Assembly (NCBI GenBank): GCA_907163375.1
Contig: CAJQUW010015381.1
Coordinates: forward strand, 1 to 64,000
Source of the DNA: Prostheceraeus crozeri
Lineage: Eukaryota > Platyhelminthes > Polycladida > Euryleptidae
Direction of reading: 5' to 3'
Length of the DNA: 64,000 nucleotides
The notes beneath the pieces were generated by a model. That model did not search any database. It saw nothing but the letters and a program-made list of their open reading frames with translations, and was not told the DNA's origin. Shown piece by piece: positions 45,156-56,740 of the stretch. The position numbers and the translations under genes were made by a program. The number at the start of each line of letters is the position of its first letter. Within the stretch, counting starts at the first letter, position 1.

Positions 45156-45957
45156 GTCCATTCTTTTCTCACTCATAATGCATCGAAAAGTCTTCTTGAT
45201 TAACACTGTGCTATTAAGCTGAGTAATTACTATATGAACAGAAAGATTATTTATGCTTGTTATCTTTTAACCTCTCAATAATTTACAGCACGAATTATCC
45301 ACAAAAAGATATCCCAGAGTGGAAAATTTGCCGTTCACCGGAAAATCCTACAAATTTGATGTTTTCTTTAAAATATTTTCTCTACTAGCTAAAATTAGCC
45401 TAAGCATCAATGGATGAAGTTTCGAAAACTTACCGATATACTGCACGATGGTTTGTTCAGATTCTAATCGTACCTTGTACCGCATTAGTTTGACACAATC
45501 TGACTTTGGTTTGGGAGAGGCGAAACCTCATCAATATATGTGGTATAAGTCACAAAAACTCATGGGTTCTATTCGACAAAATGCGGTATCCTGACAACGT
45601 CTTCAAGTGCTTAAAAATAGAGGAAATTCATGTTTATTCACAACTTTCTAACTTTTTTTATGAAATTGTATGTATCTATACGGCTCAAACTTTTCATCTA
45701 TACTACGGACACGATTAATTATGCTCTTCCATTATATTCTATTTCGCATTAACTGCAAGGCATTTCAATTTGAATGGTTGACTTCGAATATGTTAAATTC
45801 TTTGTTAACTTACACACATGGGGTTTATATGCTACTCATCTGTAGCTTGGAATTGAAGGTTATGCACTCCATTAGTAGTAAATTTGACTACTCAACCGCA
45901 GAATCCTTATAACAGATGGTACCATTTACAGGTACAATTTGACAAGTTATGATCAGC
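45156..45957. other. Intron 6; no gene recognised
   Basis: AT-rich DNA with short open frames only. Confidence 0.5.
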
Positions 45958-46201
45958 CAGAGACTACCAAGATATCGATACAGTCCTTTGATTAGCTCAT
46001 TCATAGATTTCGCGGCATAGACATCAACTTCATAATGAACAATAGATATCTATAAGTCACAAAATGAAAAGCTACATTCTTTCGAGAGGAAGTAAACGTT
46101 TCCTCCCTAGCTATCTGTCCATCCTCGCTGCGCACGGGCTGTACACCACAGCTGTGGGAGGAAAAGTTGATATTTCCTCTCTCAAGAAAATAGCTATATT
46201 A
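45958..46201 (+). repeat. Dispersed repeat B, copy 1
   Basis: About 240 bases (CCAGAGACTACCAAGATATC, CACAAAATGAAAAGCTACAT, GTTTCCTCCCTAGCTATCTG, GTTGATATTTCCTCTCTCAA) recur at 61013-61236 with high identity. The second copy is inside a Tc1-like relic with long inverted repeats. Ends are not defined, but this is a mobile-element part, not a host gene. Confidence 0.85.
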
Positions 46202-47349
46202 CCAGCTCCGCAATATCTCCTCAATGGCAATGTCCCGAGAATATTGAATTTTTAAGTCTTCGTTTTTTAGTGATCTTCGTCCACTTAGCTCTGTATAAAT
46301 TAGTCACAAATAGTTGCAAATGTAGTTATCACTATCAAGCGTAAATGGCAAGCTGCATTTAGGTGGTTACACCGTCATAGACAGTGGATTCTTGTCCGTC
46401 TACTTACAATCCCGTCCACGAAACAATTATGAACATGAACCATGAGGTTGCAGTGATTTCTCTGATTTCTCTGGAGTTCGCTTGCGAGTGTTAAACGTCG
46501 ACAAATGTAATCCTGATCTGATGGCGATTCTTAAAACAAGCCAATTTGATATTGAAACAGGCCTGGTAGACCTATGCCTAAATCGGACGTTAACAGATTG
46601 ATTTTTACTTTTATGCACATCAATTGGACAACACAATTCAATTTGATGCTAGAAATTCCTCAACACAAGTGTGTTGTCAATCTCACGTATTCTTCAAGTC
46701 TCAATTTGGGAAAATGTCATGAAACATTTGAAAATGTTCAGGCAAGCACTAAATTCTGTAGCAGCCGCGGACGGTGTGCTTCCCTCTGGGATTGGCTGCA
46801 TCAGGAGTGTCTCCAATCGGCTGAAAGAAATGAAGGCCGAGCCGTGGGCTGCTGTCGGCTCGGCGGGGCTTCGGTGAATTTGCTTGTCCTGTCGTGGGAC
46901 TTGTAATCCAGAAGATGCTGGGCTAGACGATGTCCACTTAAAGATGTTCCTTTTCATGATCGTCCATGTAAGCCTCTAGAAGCAAAGTCAACTCCAAGTT
47001 CAAGGCAACAGGTCTTCCTTTCAATTCCTGTACCACGCTTGAACTTTTTTCTCCATATGCAACTTTGGTCTTCTGAAGAAATTCAAGATGCTCTCTAGAC
47101 TTAATTCCTGTCTGACTTCTTCTTTCGACGGCTTTTCCATCTTCTGACGCCTTTTTTAGGTCGCACTGCATTATCACTCAACTTTGAATTTCATGCGCAG
47201 CGCTGAAAGGGATGTAAAACTCAAACACCCACACTCAAGTCAGGTTCGGGCTCATTAATGAAACGGAATTCTGATCGGTTGAACTGCATAATCTACAGAA
47301 GACTTTTATCGGAATGGCTGCAAAATATGAGTTAATTTGACCCAATCTT
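46202..47349. other. Intron 6; no gene recognised
   Basis: Several overlapping open frames at 46570-47180 on both strands (for example 46938-47177, reverse) look more protein-like than most here but show no domain that I know. Confidence 0.4.
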
Positions 47350-49669
47350 AAATGATTGGTGGTATGATGGCTGAGTTAAAGGCCGCACTTCGGTGTGGAG
47401 GGGCAGAAGGTGCAAGGGTCGACTCTATCCGCCTGTGGAGGTGCCGCCGCTCTCACTGTAGGTGGTAGGATAGCTCAGTTGGTTAAAGGCCGCACTTCGG
47501 TATGCTGGGGGCAGAAGGTGGAGGGTTCGAGTCTGTCCACCTCGGGAGGCGCCGCCGCTCTCACTGTAGGTGGCAGGATAGCTCAGTTGGTTAAGGGCCG
47601 CGCTTCGGTGTGGAGGGGCAGAAGGTGGAGGGTTCGAGTCTGTCCACCTCGGGAGGCGCCGCCGCTCTCACTGTAGGTGGCAGGATAGCTCAGTTGGTTA
47701 AGGGCCGCACTTCGGTATGCTGGGGGCAGAAGGTGGAGGGTTCGAGTCTGTCCACCTCGGGAGGTACCGCCGCTCTCACTGTAGGTGGCAGGATAGCTCA
47801 GTTGGTTAAGGGCCGCACTTCGGTATGCTGGGGGCAGAAGGTGCAGGGTTCGAGTCTGTCCACCTCGGGAGGTACCGCCGCTCTCACTGTAGGTGGCAGG
47901 ATAGCTCAGTTGGTTAAGGGCCGCACTTCGGTGTGGAGGGGCAGAAGGTGCAGGGTTCGAGTCTGTCCGCCTGGGGAGGTGCCGCCGCTCTCACTGTAGG
48001 TGGCAGGATAGCTCAGTTGGTTAAGGGCCGCGCTTCGGTGTGGAGGGGCAGAAGGTGCAGGGTTCCGGTCTGTCCACCTCGGGAGGTACCGCCGCTCTCA
48101 CTGTAGGTGGCAGGATAGCTCAGTTGGTTAAGGGCCGCACTTCGGTATGCTGGGGGCAGAAGCTGCAGGGTTCGAGTCTGTCCACCTCGGGAGGCGCCGC
48201 CGCTCTCACTGTAGGTGGTAGGATAGCTCAGTTGGTTAAGGGCCGCACTTCGGTGTGGAGGGGCAGAAGGTGCAGGGTTCGAGTCTGTCCGCCTGGGGAG
48301 GTGCCGCCGCTCTCACTGTAGGTGGTAGGATAGCTCAGTTGGTTAAGGGCCGCGCTTCGGTGTGGAGGGGCAGAAGGTGCAGGGTTCCAGTCTGTCCGCC
48401 TGGGGAGGTGCCGCCGCTCTCACTGTAGGTGGCAGGATAGCTCAGTTGGTTAAGGGCCGCGCTTCGGTGTGGAGGGGCAGAAGGTGCAGGGTTCCAGTCT
48501 GTCCGCCTGGGGAGGTGCCGCCGCTCTCACTGTAGCTGGTAGGATAGCTCAGTTGGTTAAGGGCCGCGCTTCGGTGTGGAGGGGCAGAAGGTGGAGGGTT
48601 CGAGTTTGTCCGCCTGGGGAGGTGCCGCCGCTCTCACTGTAGTTGGTAGGATTGCTCAGTTGGTTGAGGGCCGCACTTCGGTGCGGAGATGCAGAAGGTG
48701 GAGGGTTCGAGTCTGTCCGCCTGGGGATGTGACACCGCTCTCACTGTAGGTGGCAGGATGGCTCAGTTGGTTAAGGGCCGCGCTTCGGTGGGGAGGGGCA
48801 GAAGGTGGAGGGTTCGAGTCTGTCCGCCTGGGGAGGTGCCGCCGCTCTCACTGTAGGTGGTAGGATTGCTCAGTTGGTTGAGGGCCGCACTTCGGTGGGG
48901 AGGGGCAGAAGGTGGAGGGTTCGAGTCTGTCCGCCTGGGGATGTGACACCGCTCTCACTGTAGGTGGCAGGATGGCTCAGTTGGTTAAGGGCCGCGCTTC
49001 GGTGGGGAGGGGCAGAAGGTGGAGGGTTCGAGTCTGTCCTCCTGGGGAGGTGCCGCCGCTCTCACTGTGGGTGGTAGGATTGCTCAGTTGGTTGAGGGCC
49101 GCTCTTCGGAGTGGAGGTGCAGAAGGTGGAGGGTTCCAGTCTGTCCGCCTGGGGAGGTGCCGCCGCTCTCACTGTAGGTGGTAGGATGGCTCAGTTGGTT
49201 AAAGGCCGCGCTTCGGTGTGGAGGGGCAGAAGGTGGAGGGTTCGAGTTTGTCCGCCTCGGGAGGTGCAGCCGGTCTCACTGTAGGTGGTTGGATGGCTCA
49301 GTTGGTTAAGGGCCGCACTTCGGTGCGGAGGTGCAGAAGGTGGAGGGTTCGAGTCTGTCCGCCTGGGGATGTGACACCGCTCTCACTGTAGGTGGCAGGA
49401 TGGCTCAGTTGGTTAAGGGCCGCGCTTCGGTGGGGAGGGGCAGAAGGTGGAGGGTTCGAGTCTGTCCGCCTGGGGAGGTGCCGCCGCTCTCACTGTAGGT
49501 GGTAGGATGGCTCAGTTGGTTAAAGGCCGCGCTTCGGTGTGGAGGGGCAGAAGGTGGAGGGTTCGAGTTTGTCCGCCTGGGGAGGTGCCGCCGCTCTCAC
49601 TGTAGGTGGTAGGATTGCTCAGTTGGTTAAAGGCCGCGCTTCGGTGTGGAGGGGCAGAAGGTGTAGGGT
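47350..49669 (+). repeat. 107-bp tRNA-like tandem array, about 22 units
   Basis: Each unit contains GGCAGGATAGCTCAGTTGGT then TAAGGGCCGCGCTTCGG (a consensus Pol III A box), GGTTCGAGTCTGTCC (B box, in a pairable T-arm), and a spacer GGAGGTGCCGCCGCTCTCAC. The D- and T-arms fold like a tRNA. The anticodon arm does not, so these are tRNA-like, not tRNA genes. Units alternate between GTGTGGAGG and GTATGCTGG types, and later units drift to GGATGGCTC and GGATTGCTC. The array ends 45 bases before the acceptor of the terminal exon. Long open frames in it follow from the repeat. Confidence 0.95.
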
Positions 49670-49714
49670 AAAAAAAGTTGTGCTTTGATTTTAATGGAAT
49701 AATTTCTCTTTCAG

Positions 49715-49732
49715 GCGAATTTCATCAGCTGA
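49715..49732 (+). CDS. RRM-HhH protein, terminal coding exon (five codons and stop)
   Basis: After the acceptor TAATTTCTCTTTCAG (AG at 49713-49714), the exon reads Ala-Asn-Phe-Ile-Ser-stop in phase 0. Joined to the previous exon it gives KFKEANFIS, matching the (F/L)KANI(L/I) end of KIF22 proteins. That match, the phase and the stop position are why I place the gene's end here, 12 kb from the previous exon. The exon is short, so the call depends on the family match. Confidence 0.75.
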   Translation, partial: ANFIS

Positions 49733-50535
49733 ACAGAAGGTTATCGCCATTGCCTCAATCAGCAGGATATCATTGCTTTGAACTCAGCGTGTGCATCGTC
49801 AGACTGCCTTCAACATTGGTTGCACATCCCTCCGTCTAGCATGTCCATGAGAACTGCCGAGGAATTCGGACAACGATTTGTTTTCTATTATTCTTTTCTA
49901 ATGCAACCGTGAACATCAGATGACAGATCTCAAACCGATTCTTACTGCGGAAAGTGTTCAAAGCTTTCTTTATACATGCAACCCATATATGGTTTATGTT
50001 TGAAGCTTTTCGAAGTGGATATTCAGTCAACGGTTGTATTCTGTGTTCCATACTACCAAGAGAAAGTTGCATGAATATGAGCAGATATATTGCGACAACT
50101 AATTTAGTATATTGAAATCTGAAGACATTTTGCCGATGTTTCATGGGGAGCATGCAGATTGAGTGTGCTCGTCGTGAACATTAAAGGTTTTTGCAGTATA
50201 GCAAGTGTTTGTTTTGTAAGAAATTGAATTTTCTACTTGAAATATTGAAAATTTTGATTGCGAAAATTAAGAGATAATTGAAAGTGTTTTATATTTTGTT
50301 TTTATTATACCAGCTTTTTTACTTTTAAATTGTTCACTGTAAATAGATTTATTGCAAGAAGTTGTTGCTTTTAACCGCAGAACAATTAACACGGCTGCAG
50401 CTACCCATGACGTTCGCTCATAGCTGCAACTCCCCTGATATGCTTAGGAAGTGTTGAATATGGAGTATTGTTGTCATCTGTGGGCAGGCGCCCCACAAAC
50501 GCAGCTTGATTTTTCATTGATTTTTGCGAAATAAA
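49733..50535 (+). other. 3' untranslated region and poly(A) signals
   Basis: AT-rich DNA after the stop. ATTAAA at 50180-50185 and AATAAA at 50530-50535 are candidate poly(A) signals. The latter is followed by a TGTTGCATTGTTG-type GU-rich stretch. The reverse-strand open frame at 49836-50153 has no known domain. Confidence 0.55.
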
Positions 50536-51613
50536 ACTGGTCTGTTGCATTGTTGAAGAAAATGCAATCCAATTTCATTCATCCGGACACTGAAGAAAAC
50601 ACAAAAATCAAGTTTACTGAAAATCTATCGAGCTAATCAAAAGATAATAACGTTTATTGATATTTTGTAATGACTTTTTTAGCATTTGCATTAACATTGT
50701 TAGTCACTGAAATCAGCTGCAACTAAATTTTATTCCTGTAGCCATGAAAAGAGTCTAAAAAGGAAAAGTCAGTTCAGGAATATACTCAGCTAGCTATAAT
50801 CTGATGATATTGACAATTATCAATACACAATTAATTTCTAAAAATATTCTAGAAATATCAAAAAGTATCATTTTGATTTCATTTATGCAGCCAAATTTGG
50901 AGCATTAGTAAGAATAATGCAATGATAGCAAATACTATAGTAACGTTTCTAAAATGAGTTATTTTTCACATTGGTTTTACTTACAGAATAGTTCGATTTC
51001 TGATTTAATTCATTATTAATTGTGTTTCGCCTAAGGTTAGCCCTTGCTAATTTGATTGCATTTGGATGAAATATATTTTAATTATCAACCCTTTATTATG
51101 ATGCATTCAATCAAAAATAGTTCCTTGAACAATATAATTATTTATCTCAAAAAATTGATGTCATAAACACAATTAAATTGGTCGTGACTGCACAGAAAAG
51201 ACTGAATTGCTAAACAGAAACTATTAAGACAAACAAGCAGGATACTCATATGGCATCACTTAATATAGTATATCAAGGATGTATGAGATGATGTTTCAAA
51301 GATATTTCAGTTTTAAAAAAGAATTATAATATCTACACAATAATGGAAATATTCAAAAATGCTTGCTGTTAAACTCGACAACCGATTTCAACAATGCGCC
51401 AGAATACGTAGGATTAATTTTTCACAAGTCGCTTAGCCCAGAAATTCTGGAAAACTGCTTGAATACTTGGAAACTTGCTCTGTGCTCTGAATAAGGGCCC
51501 AAACCAGTGTTTACTTCATAAAAATCACCCACAAGCGATTATATATGTACCTACATGTATAAAGCAGATTATTATCAAGAGACTTCATTAGGTGACTGAA
51601 CGGGAGGTTTTTT
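50536..51613. other. No gene recognised
   Basis: Very AT-rich intergenic DNA. No repeats or coding signals are seen. Confidence 0.5.
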
Positions 51614-51786
51614 AAATTCACCATTGCTTGATCGAAATCAAACATAAGATCTCTCCCTTTTTATGTCACGAGGTTCTATTGTAAATAAAATACAGATAGG
51701 ATCACTATATTTTATTTACAATAGAACCTCGTGACACAAAAAGGGAGAGATCTTATTTTTGATTTCGATCAAGCAATGGTGAATTA
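51614..51786. repeat. Near-perfect 79-bp inverted repeat with 15-base loop
   Basis: Arms are 51614-51692 and 51708-51786, with three mismatches in 79 pairs (for example GATCTCTCCCTTTTTATGTC against the mirrored GACACAAAAAGGGAGAGATC). The loop is 51693-51707. No element ends lie outside it. It would form a long RNA hairpin if transcribed. Confidence 0.95.
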
Positions 51787-52721
51787 TCAAGAGAGTAAGT
51801 GCGGATCGTGCACAGATACAGGGATCTGCTGCAAAGATATGCGACTTCGTGCCAACATACCAATAGGAGGGCATCTGGCGGGTGATAAACAACCAAACTT
51901 AAAAACGAGGAACCTATTCTTTGAGAAGGACTTTATGCAAGAATTAGCTACAGGTTAACCTTATAACCCCGTCCTTTGAAGACATCGAAAATTCCCGCAG
52001 CTCTTGATATGAAGGTGGGAGAACCTGATGAGTTGGGCAGCAAAGATGTTTAAGCCAGTGTTCAAAGGCATATTACTCTCGGGGAAAGTAAACACCACCA
52101 CTTGGAAGCTGAACTCATCAACCTTATGGTACAGCCTTCGATAAAGTTAATGAGAACTAAGACATGAAAGGCGGATACATTCACCAACTCCACGAATGGC
52201 TCAAACAAGGTGAATTGCTTGTTTTTAAAACAACTTATTACATTTTGATTTCAGTGAATTACAAAAATGCTAATGAAGATGCTAGAAAATCAATAAAAAT
52301 ATCAATGCCAAAATCTTTTGATTTGCGCGATACATTTCTCATCAAACTTGGTTCATGTGTTCTTCGGAGCGTCCTTAACAAGCTAGTATGAATGAAACTG
52401 GATTACATATTTTCAACAATGCAACACATAGGTTTCATTTCGGAAAAATTTTAATAACTCAATAAAAAATTATGAAATATAAATAACTTTTGATCAGCTC
52501 GTTGGATTACTTGGTATGCTATATTTTTCAAGTCATGAACTGCTTTACACGATGGTGCCAACAGAAATGAATTGCATTTTTTCGAACTAACTTTTTTTCG
52601 GGAGCGGGGTGAACTTCATCGGACTATTAGGAGGTAGAACTCCCCAACGGAGGGCGTTCCACAAATATAAGTGGGACGAGGGTTAAACATTAAAGAGCAG
52701 ACATCGAATTTGATTTCCCGA
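51787..52721. other. No gene recognised
   Basis: AT-rich. The open frames at 51731-51958 and 52164-52391 have no recognisable domains. Confidence 0.45.
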
Positions 52722-53170
52722 TATTTCAACAAACGCATCTTAACCTCCTTGAACGGGTTGAGAAACATGCTAAGAATCTCATGGGTGAAAGACTTGCTAG
52801 CAAGTTGCAATTGCTCTCCGTCAGACAGGATGTTGCTTCACTCCGTCTCTTCTACAGATACTATTTCGGTAGAAGCAGCCCTGCAGTAAATGAGAGCGCA
52901 CCCAAACCTAAGATCTTCTCCAGAAGCACACGCAGAGCTAATGCACTCACATGCTATCATGTGAGCTTAGAACGCGCACGTACTGTGAGTCGCTCGAAAA
53001 GCTTTTTTGTTCGCACGGCACAGCTTTGGAATCAGCTTCCCCAGACCACTTTCCCTGACCAATACAATCTTGATATTTTCAAGAGGCGTGCAAAGAGGTT
53101 TCTGATGGGGACAGCTTAATCAGATTAGAAGATCTGTTTTTCCTTTTGTTTATTAAAAATAATACAATTT
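52722..53170 (+). pseudogene. LINE (CR1/Jockey group) 3' fragment
   Basis: The + frame reads LNLLERVEKHAKNLMGERLA, then LRLFYRYYFGRSS, SFFVRTAQLWNQLPQTTFP and LDIFKRRAKRFLMG, then a stop at 53119. These are the ordered motifs of the C-terminal end of a LINE reverse transcriptase (after the thumb). Only about 130 residues remain, so it is a strongly 5'-truncated copy. It is not the same subfamily as the LINE at 38560. Confidence 0.8.
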
Positions 53171-53415
53171 GCTACTTTTCATTGAGTAACCCCTAGCTTC
53201 GGTCATGGCTCATAGCTGTGCTAGGGGTGAAAATTCTGTAAAACAAATATCGCAAAATTCCATGTAAATCTACATAATAATGATCCCGAATTGAGCAGCT
53301 GGCTTGGGTAAATTGCATGAACCGAAAGTCTGAGTGCTACATTTTCTTAAAGTATGATAATATAATGCCGGCGCTATCTGATTTAGAGTATGTTTGCCCT
53401 TTGAAATCAGTGCAA

Positions 53416-53855
53416 CACTAGGTGACATGCCACGCTCAATCACGCGCAATTACACATGACCCCAGACATCCGTGGCTATGCGGGACATTGCTGCAACATC
53501 TGTTATATAAGTTAGTATAGTTGGCAGTCCTGTTATATAGACTTCGCGTCTCATGTGTCTGCATGCATCAGAGGCTAAACAATGCGATAGGACCTCAATT
53601 TCATGCTCAGAGAAGACAGAACATGCTTAGCGGTTCATCCGTGGTTCAAGTGGCAACGCAGACAACCGTAGACGACGCGCAAACTATAAACGCTCGCCCG
53701 CGCGTATTCATAAACATTTCCCATGTTTTAACAGCATCAGATCAAGTGATTTCTGACTCTTAGTGCAGCGCGCATGTACACGGGTAGAAGAAAAGAATGT
53801 CCTTAACTACGGATGTTTGGGTGTTCCGTAATTACGCGTGGCATGTCACCTAGTG
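53416..53855. mobile_element. MITE with CACTAGGTGAC ends, 440 bp
   Basis: The terminal inverted repeat CACTAGGTGACATGCCACGC is perfect over 20 bases at 53416-53435 and 53836-53855. AA lies on both sides (53414-53415 and 53856-53857), so a 2-bp target duplication is possible. The interior has no coding part that I recognise. The superfamily is undecided. Confidence 0.8.
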
Positions 53856-53857
53856 AA

Positions 53858-54125
53858 TGTTCTCTTGGAAAATAAAGCATCGGTGAGGAAAATAAAGTTC
53901 AGTTATCCATAGATACATGTACGTATACGTATAGGCCGTATATCCATAATTTGTCTCAAATTATCTTAGATATGTAAGATACAGTGTGATTTACGGCAAC
54001 TATAATTTCACAGGCCTAGATATATTTTAAGCCAATTGCATCACTAATTTCTATGATGAATAACCTTGGTTAGAAATATAGTACCATTTTGAAAAATGGA
54101 GTCTCATTATGGGAATGAAACATGC
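53858..54125. other. No gene recognised
   Basis: Short AT-rich spacer between two MITEs. Confidence 0.5.
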
Positions 54126-55140
54126 TTTAGAGGTAGTGATGCAAATGGAAAATTTTCTGGAAAATTAGTGACATTGGAAAATTTTGAAATTTATTTTTCG
54201 GTGATTGACGTTCTTCCTTTGTTTTGGAGACTTATTATATTCGTTTGAAAAGACTATGTAATATTCAAAGTCCGAAAACTTCTCTATCATCCCTGTATAT
54301 TAACTTTTGTACCAACTGCACCTTTACCATGTCTATTTCAGATCTTTCCAAATGAATTTCAGACATAAGATGGATTTCAGATTTCTCTAGCTGAATTTCA
54401 GATATCTGTCACAAGCTCAACTTTGAAAAGATCTTTAATTCAACTGGAGATCTACAATTTATCTGGAGCATATCTGAAATTCATTTTGGCAGATCTGAAA
54501 TCCATTTGGAACTATCTGAACTAGAAATGGAGGATGTGTATCCTCAACGAAGATATCGGACAATGCGCCAGAAGTTTGAAGCTATCATAGATATTCTTTT
54601 ACTCATCACAGATATCTTAAGTTTCCAAATATCTCACGAGTTTACAGTCTTTATGTCTTCCAATATGGTCGCTCATGAATGCTGCGTGGACTGTGTGCTT
54701 ATACTTCATCACATGTTCATCAACATATGGAGAATTTGCATCACTATGATCAACGCTGCACAATAAAGCTTAACTTTCAAGCTAACAATTAGCAAACTCC
54801 AAAATGAAGTACATTATTTTTGCTCCAGATCTTTCACATTGCATGAAATTATACCCCCACTGTAAAGCAAGATCACGTTATCCCAAACGGTGTTTGTGTG
54901 ATAAATAAAAATGCTAACAAAATGGCAAAAGCCACTGGTGGCAAAGGAATGTTAAAAAATCCGCGGACGGAACTCGCATTGATACCATCGCTTTAATCGA
55001 AATAATGATGAAATTAAGAGTTTTAGACCCAATTTATTGGTACGTAGCTGCCTCGGCAGTGGAAGCGCTCAAATTATAGGGCCTAAAAAAATCAAAACTT
55101 TCAAAATTTTCCACGGAAAATTTTTATCACTATTTAGAGG
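54126..55140. mobile_element. Non-autonomous hAT element with 8-bp target-site duplication
   Basis: The element proper is 54134-55132 (999 bp), from TAGTGATGCAAATGG to TTTTTATCACTA, inverted ends. The octamer TTTAGAGG flanks it on both sides (54126-54133 and 55133-55140), identical. An 8-bp duplication and TAGTGATG ends are typical of hAT. There is no transposase. The part at 54340-54530 is a cluster of palindromic TTTCAGAT/ATCTGAAA words. Confidence 0.9.
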
Positions 55141-55968
55141 TCTATAAATCATGCAATGAGCATCTAGCATCTGTTACAACATGGCTACGCTATACAGTGC
55201 TCAAGATTTGAGTGCTGTGATTGCTACTTGGTAAATGCATTGGCACAGTTTAGTACCATGTTTGTACATGTATGTATTCTTACTCTGATCAAAGCGTTGG
55301 GTATCTTCAAGTCGTCTCCAGTCCTTAAAATCTCATTTCAAGGCAATTAGATCTGTGGCATCACCCCTATATACATTTTGGTCAACTTCCGCTATTTTCA
55401 AAATATGCCAATATTTATTAAAAAAAATGATCATTTAAAATTTTGAATTACCACTCGCAGTGTGAAGATGAGCAAGTAAGGACAGATGAATGCTACCTTT
55501 AGAAACTTCATACGCCAAATATGCATTTTAGGTGAATTGTGAGTCATTCTGACCGCACTTATACCAGAAAAATACTGTTCTTGCGAATAGCTGGTAGCTA
55601 TCAGCTGCATACATAATCTCATGCTACTGTTCAGTAATATTTGTAGCATAATCGCTTAAGAAGTTCGCCGGCGACTGTTCTTGTATTTACGCTCTATGCC
55701 GCCTTTTACTTTTGATTGTTATTTTCTCCAGTTATCCCTGTATAATTCCTCTGCTGCCCGAGGCTCGATCTTTCCTTTCCCCTCAACTCCTTACCATTGT
55801 TCACATAGTCTTTTGCTTAACACGTTCATTTCATCGACAACTCAAACACAGAATTCCATGGTCCATGTTGATAATACGTTCATTTAAGTTCGAAAAAATT
55901 GATCATCGAATATTTATGATTCAATGCCTCCGGCTTTCACGAGGTTGAAATGATATTTCAATGCGCCT
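55141..55968. other. No gene recognised
   Basis: AT-rich intergenic DNA with short open frames. Confidence 0.5.
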
Positions 55969-56095
55969 TGCTCTTGGCACCACCATGAAAAATGGCTTGC
56001 CGGCTGGGAATCGAACCCAGTCTTCGAATTGCTAACGCGGCATGAAGATCACCAAGACCAGCGAAGCACACCCTCCATGATCGTGTCAAGAGCAA
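55969..56095 (-). mobile_element. tRNA-like SINE remnant inside a hairpin
   Basis: On the reverse strand, an A-box-like GGTCTTGGTGATCTTCATG and a B box GGTTCGATTCC precede CAGCCGGCAAGCC. The tRNA-like part is 55994-56070. The stretch is enclosed by inverted TTGCTCTTGGCA and TGTCAAGAGCAA. It is probably a small SINE, or a tRNA pseudogene. Confidence 0.6.
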
Positions 56096-56740
56096 GTAAA
56101 GCTTTCAGCGCGCATTATGACGCTACCTTCCTGGTTTTTTTATATAACAATATATAATATTGTTATATTAAATATTATAACAATAAATATTGCTATTGTT
56201 ATATAGGCATTGAATCATTAAGATCGATTGTCCGAGGTCGCCTGGAAGCGGTTGCTATTGTTATCAATGTATTACTTTTCTATGACATAGACCCTTTTCT
56301 ATGTCTAGATCCTTTATGGCATAACCATGGAAATCCCAAACATTGAGATCTATGAGCATAGAAGGATCTCCAGTATGCATTATCTACGGTATATAGATGC
56401 TCAAATCAAAATTTAAATGGAATGTTTTAGATAACATAATTTGCGATATTCATTAGTTTGCATCCGTAATTTGATAAGGTGGAGGGAGTTTCAAGAAACA
56501 AAAACATCAAAAGATGAACCTATGCTTATTTGTTTGTGATGAATATGCCTATACTATTGACGGAAAGAAGAACGACGAAACCCATCAGGAAATGAAGCCA
56601 GTTCAAGGAAATGCAAAGCATATGAGTATAATTAAAAGTACGTGTGTCGAACAAAACGACCATCCCCATGGCCAAACTATCTAAAAATTAGATGTGCAGA
56701 CTGAGAACAAGTGGAGAATCTATTTATATCAACTTGCGTA
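56096..56740. other. No gene; AT palindrome at 56141-56205
   Basis: TATATAACAATATATAATAT and its mirror form a short cruciform-prone AT palindrome near 56141-56205. Otherwise nothing. Confidence 0.5.

Larger units (their letters stand above)
2186..50535 (+). other. Inferred host transcription unit: (THAP)-RRM-repeat linker-HhH gene, about 48 kb
   Basis: This is the span of the gene model, to its likely poly(A) signal. Coding exons from the RRM onward are 14958-15092, 25205-25314, 33932-34939, 35546-35616, 35679-35803, 37631-37690 and 49715-49732. They total 1527 bases, or 508 codons plus stop, with every junction in frame. The THAP exon (2186-2717) ends with one base of a codon. The exon beginning at 14935 needs exactly one base to continue the open leader that precedes its ATG. 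The splice would create a Glu codon and a product of about 693 residues. The RRM and HhH halves are well supported. Whether the THAP exon belongs to this gene, or to another gene whose later exons I cannot see, is inference. Confidence 0.5.

Noticed and set aside
46570-47180. Overlapping open frames on both strands as a host exon
   Set aside because: No domain, no consistent splice sites, and no second copy. Left as unassigned.
47395-49184. Open frames with GGRIAQLVKGRTSV-type repeats
   Set aside because: Translation of the tRNA-like array. The DNA, not the peptide, shows conserved structure (A and B boxes).
47350-49669. Array as 22 functional tRNA genes
   Set aside because: The anticodon arm does not fold and the acceptor ends pair poorly. 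Only the D- and T-arms are tRNA-like.
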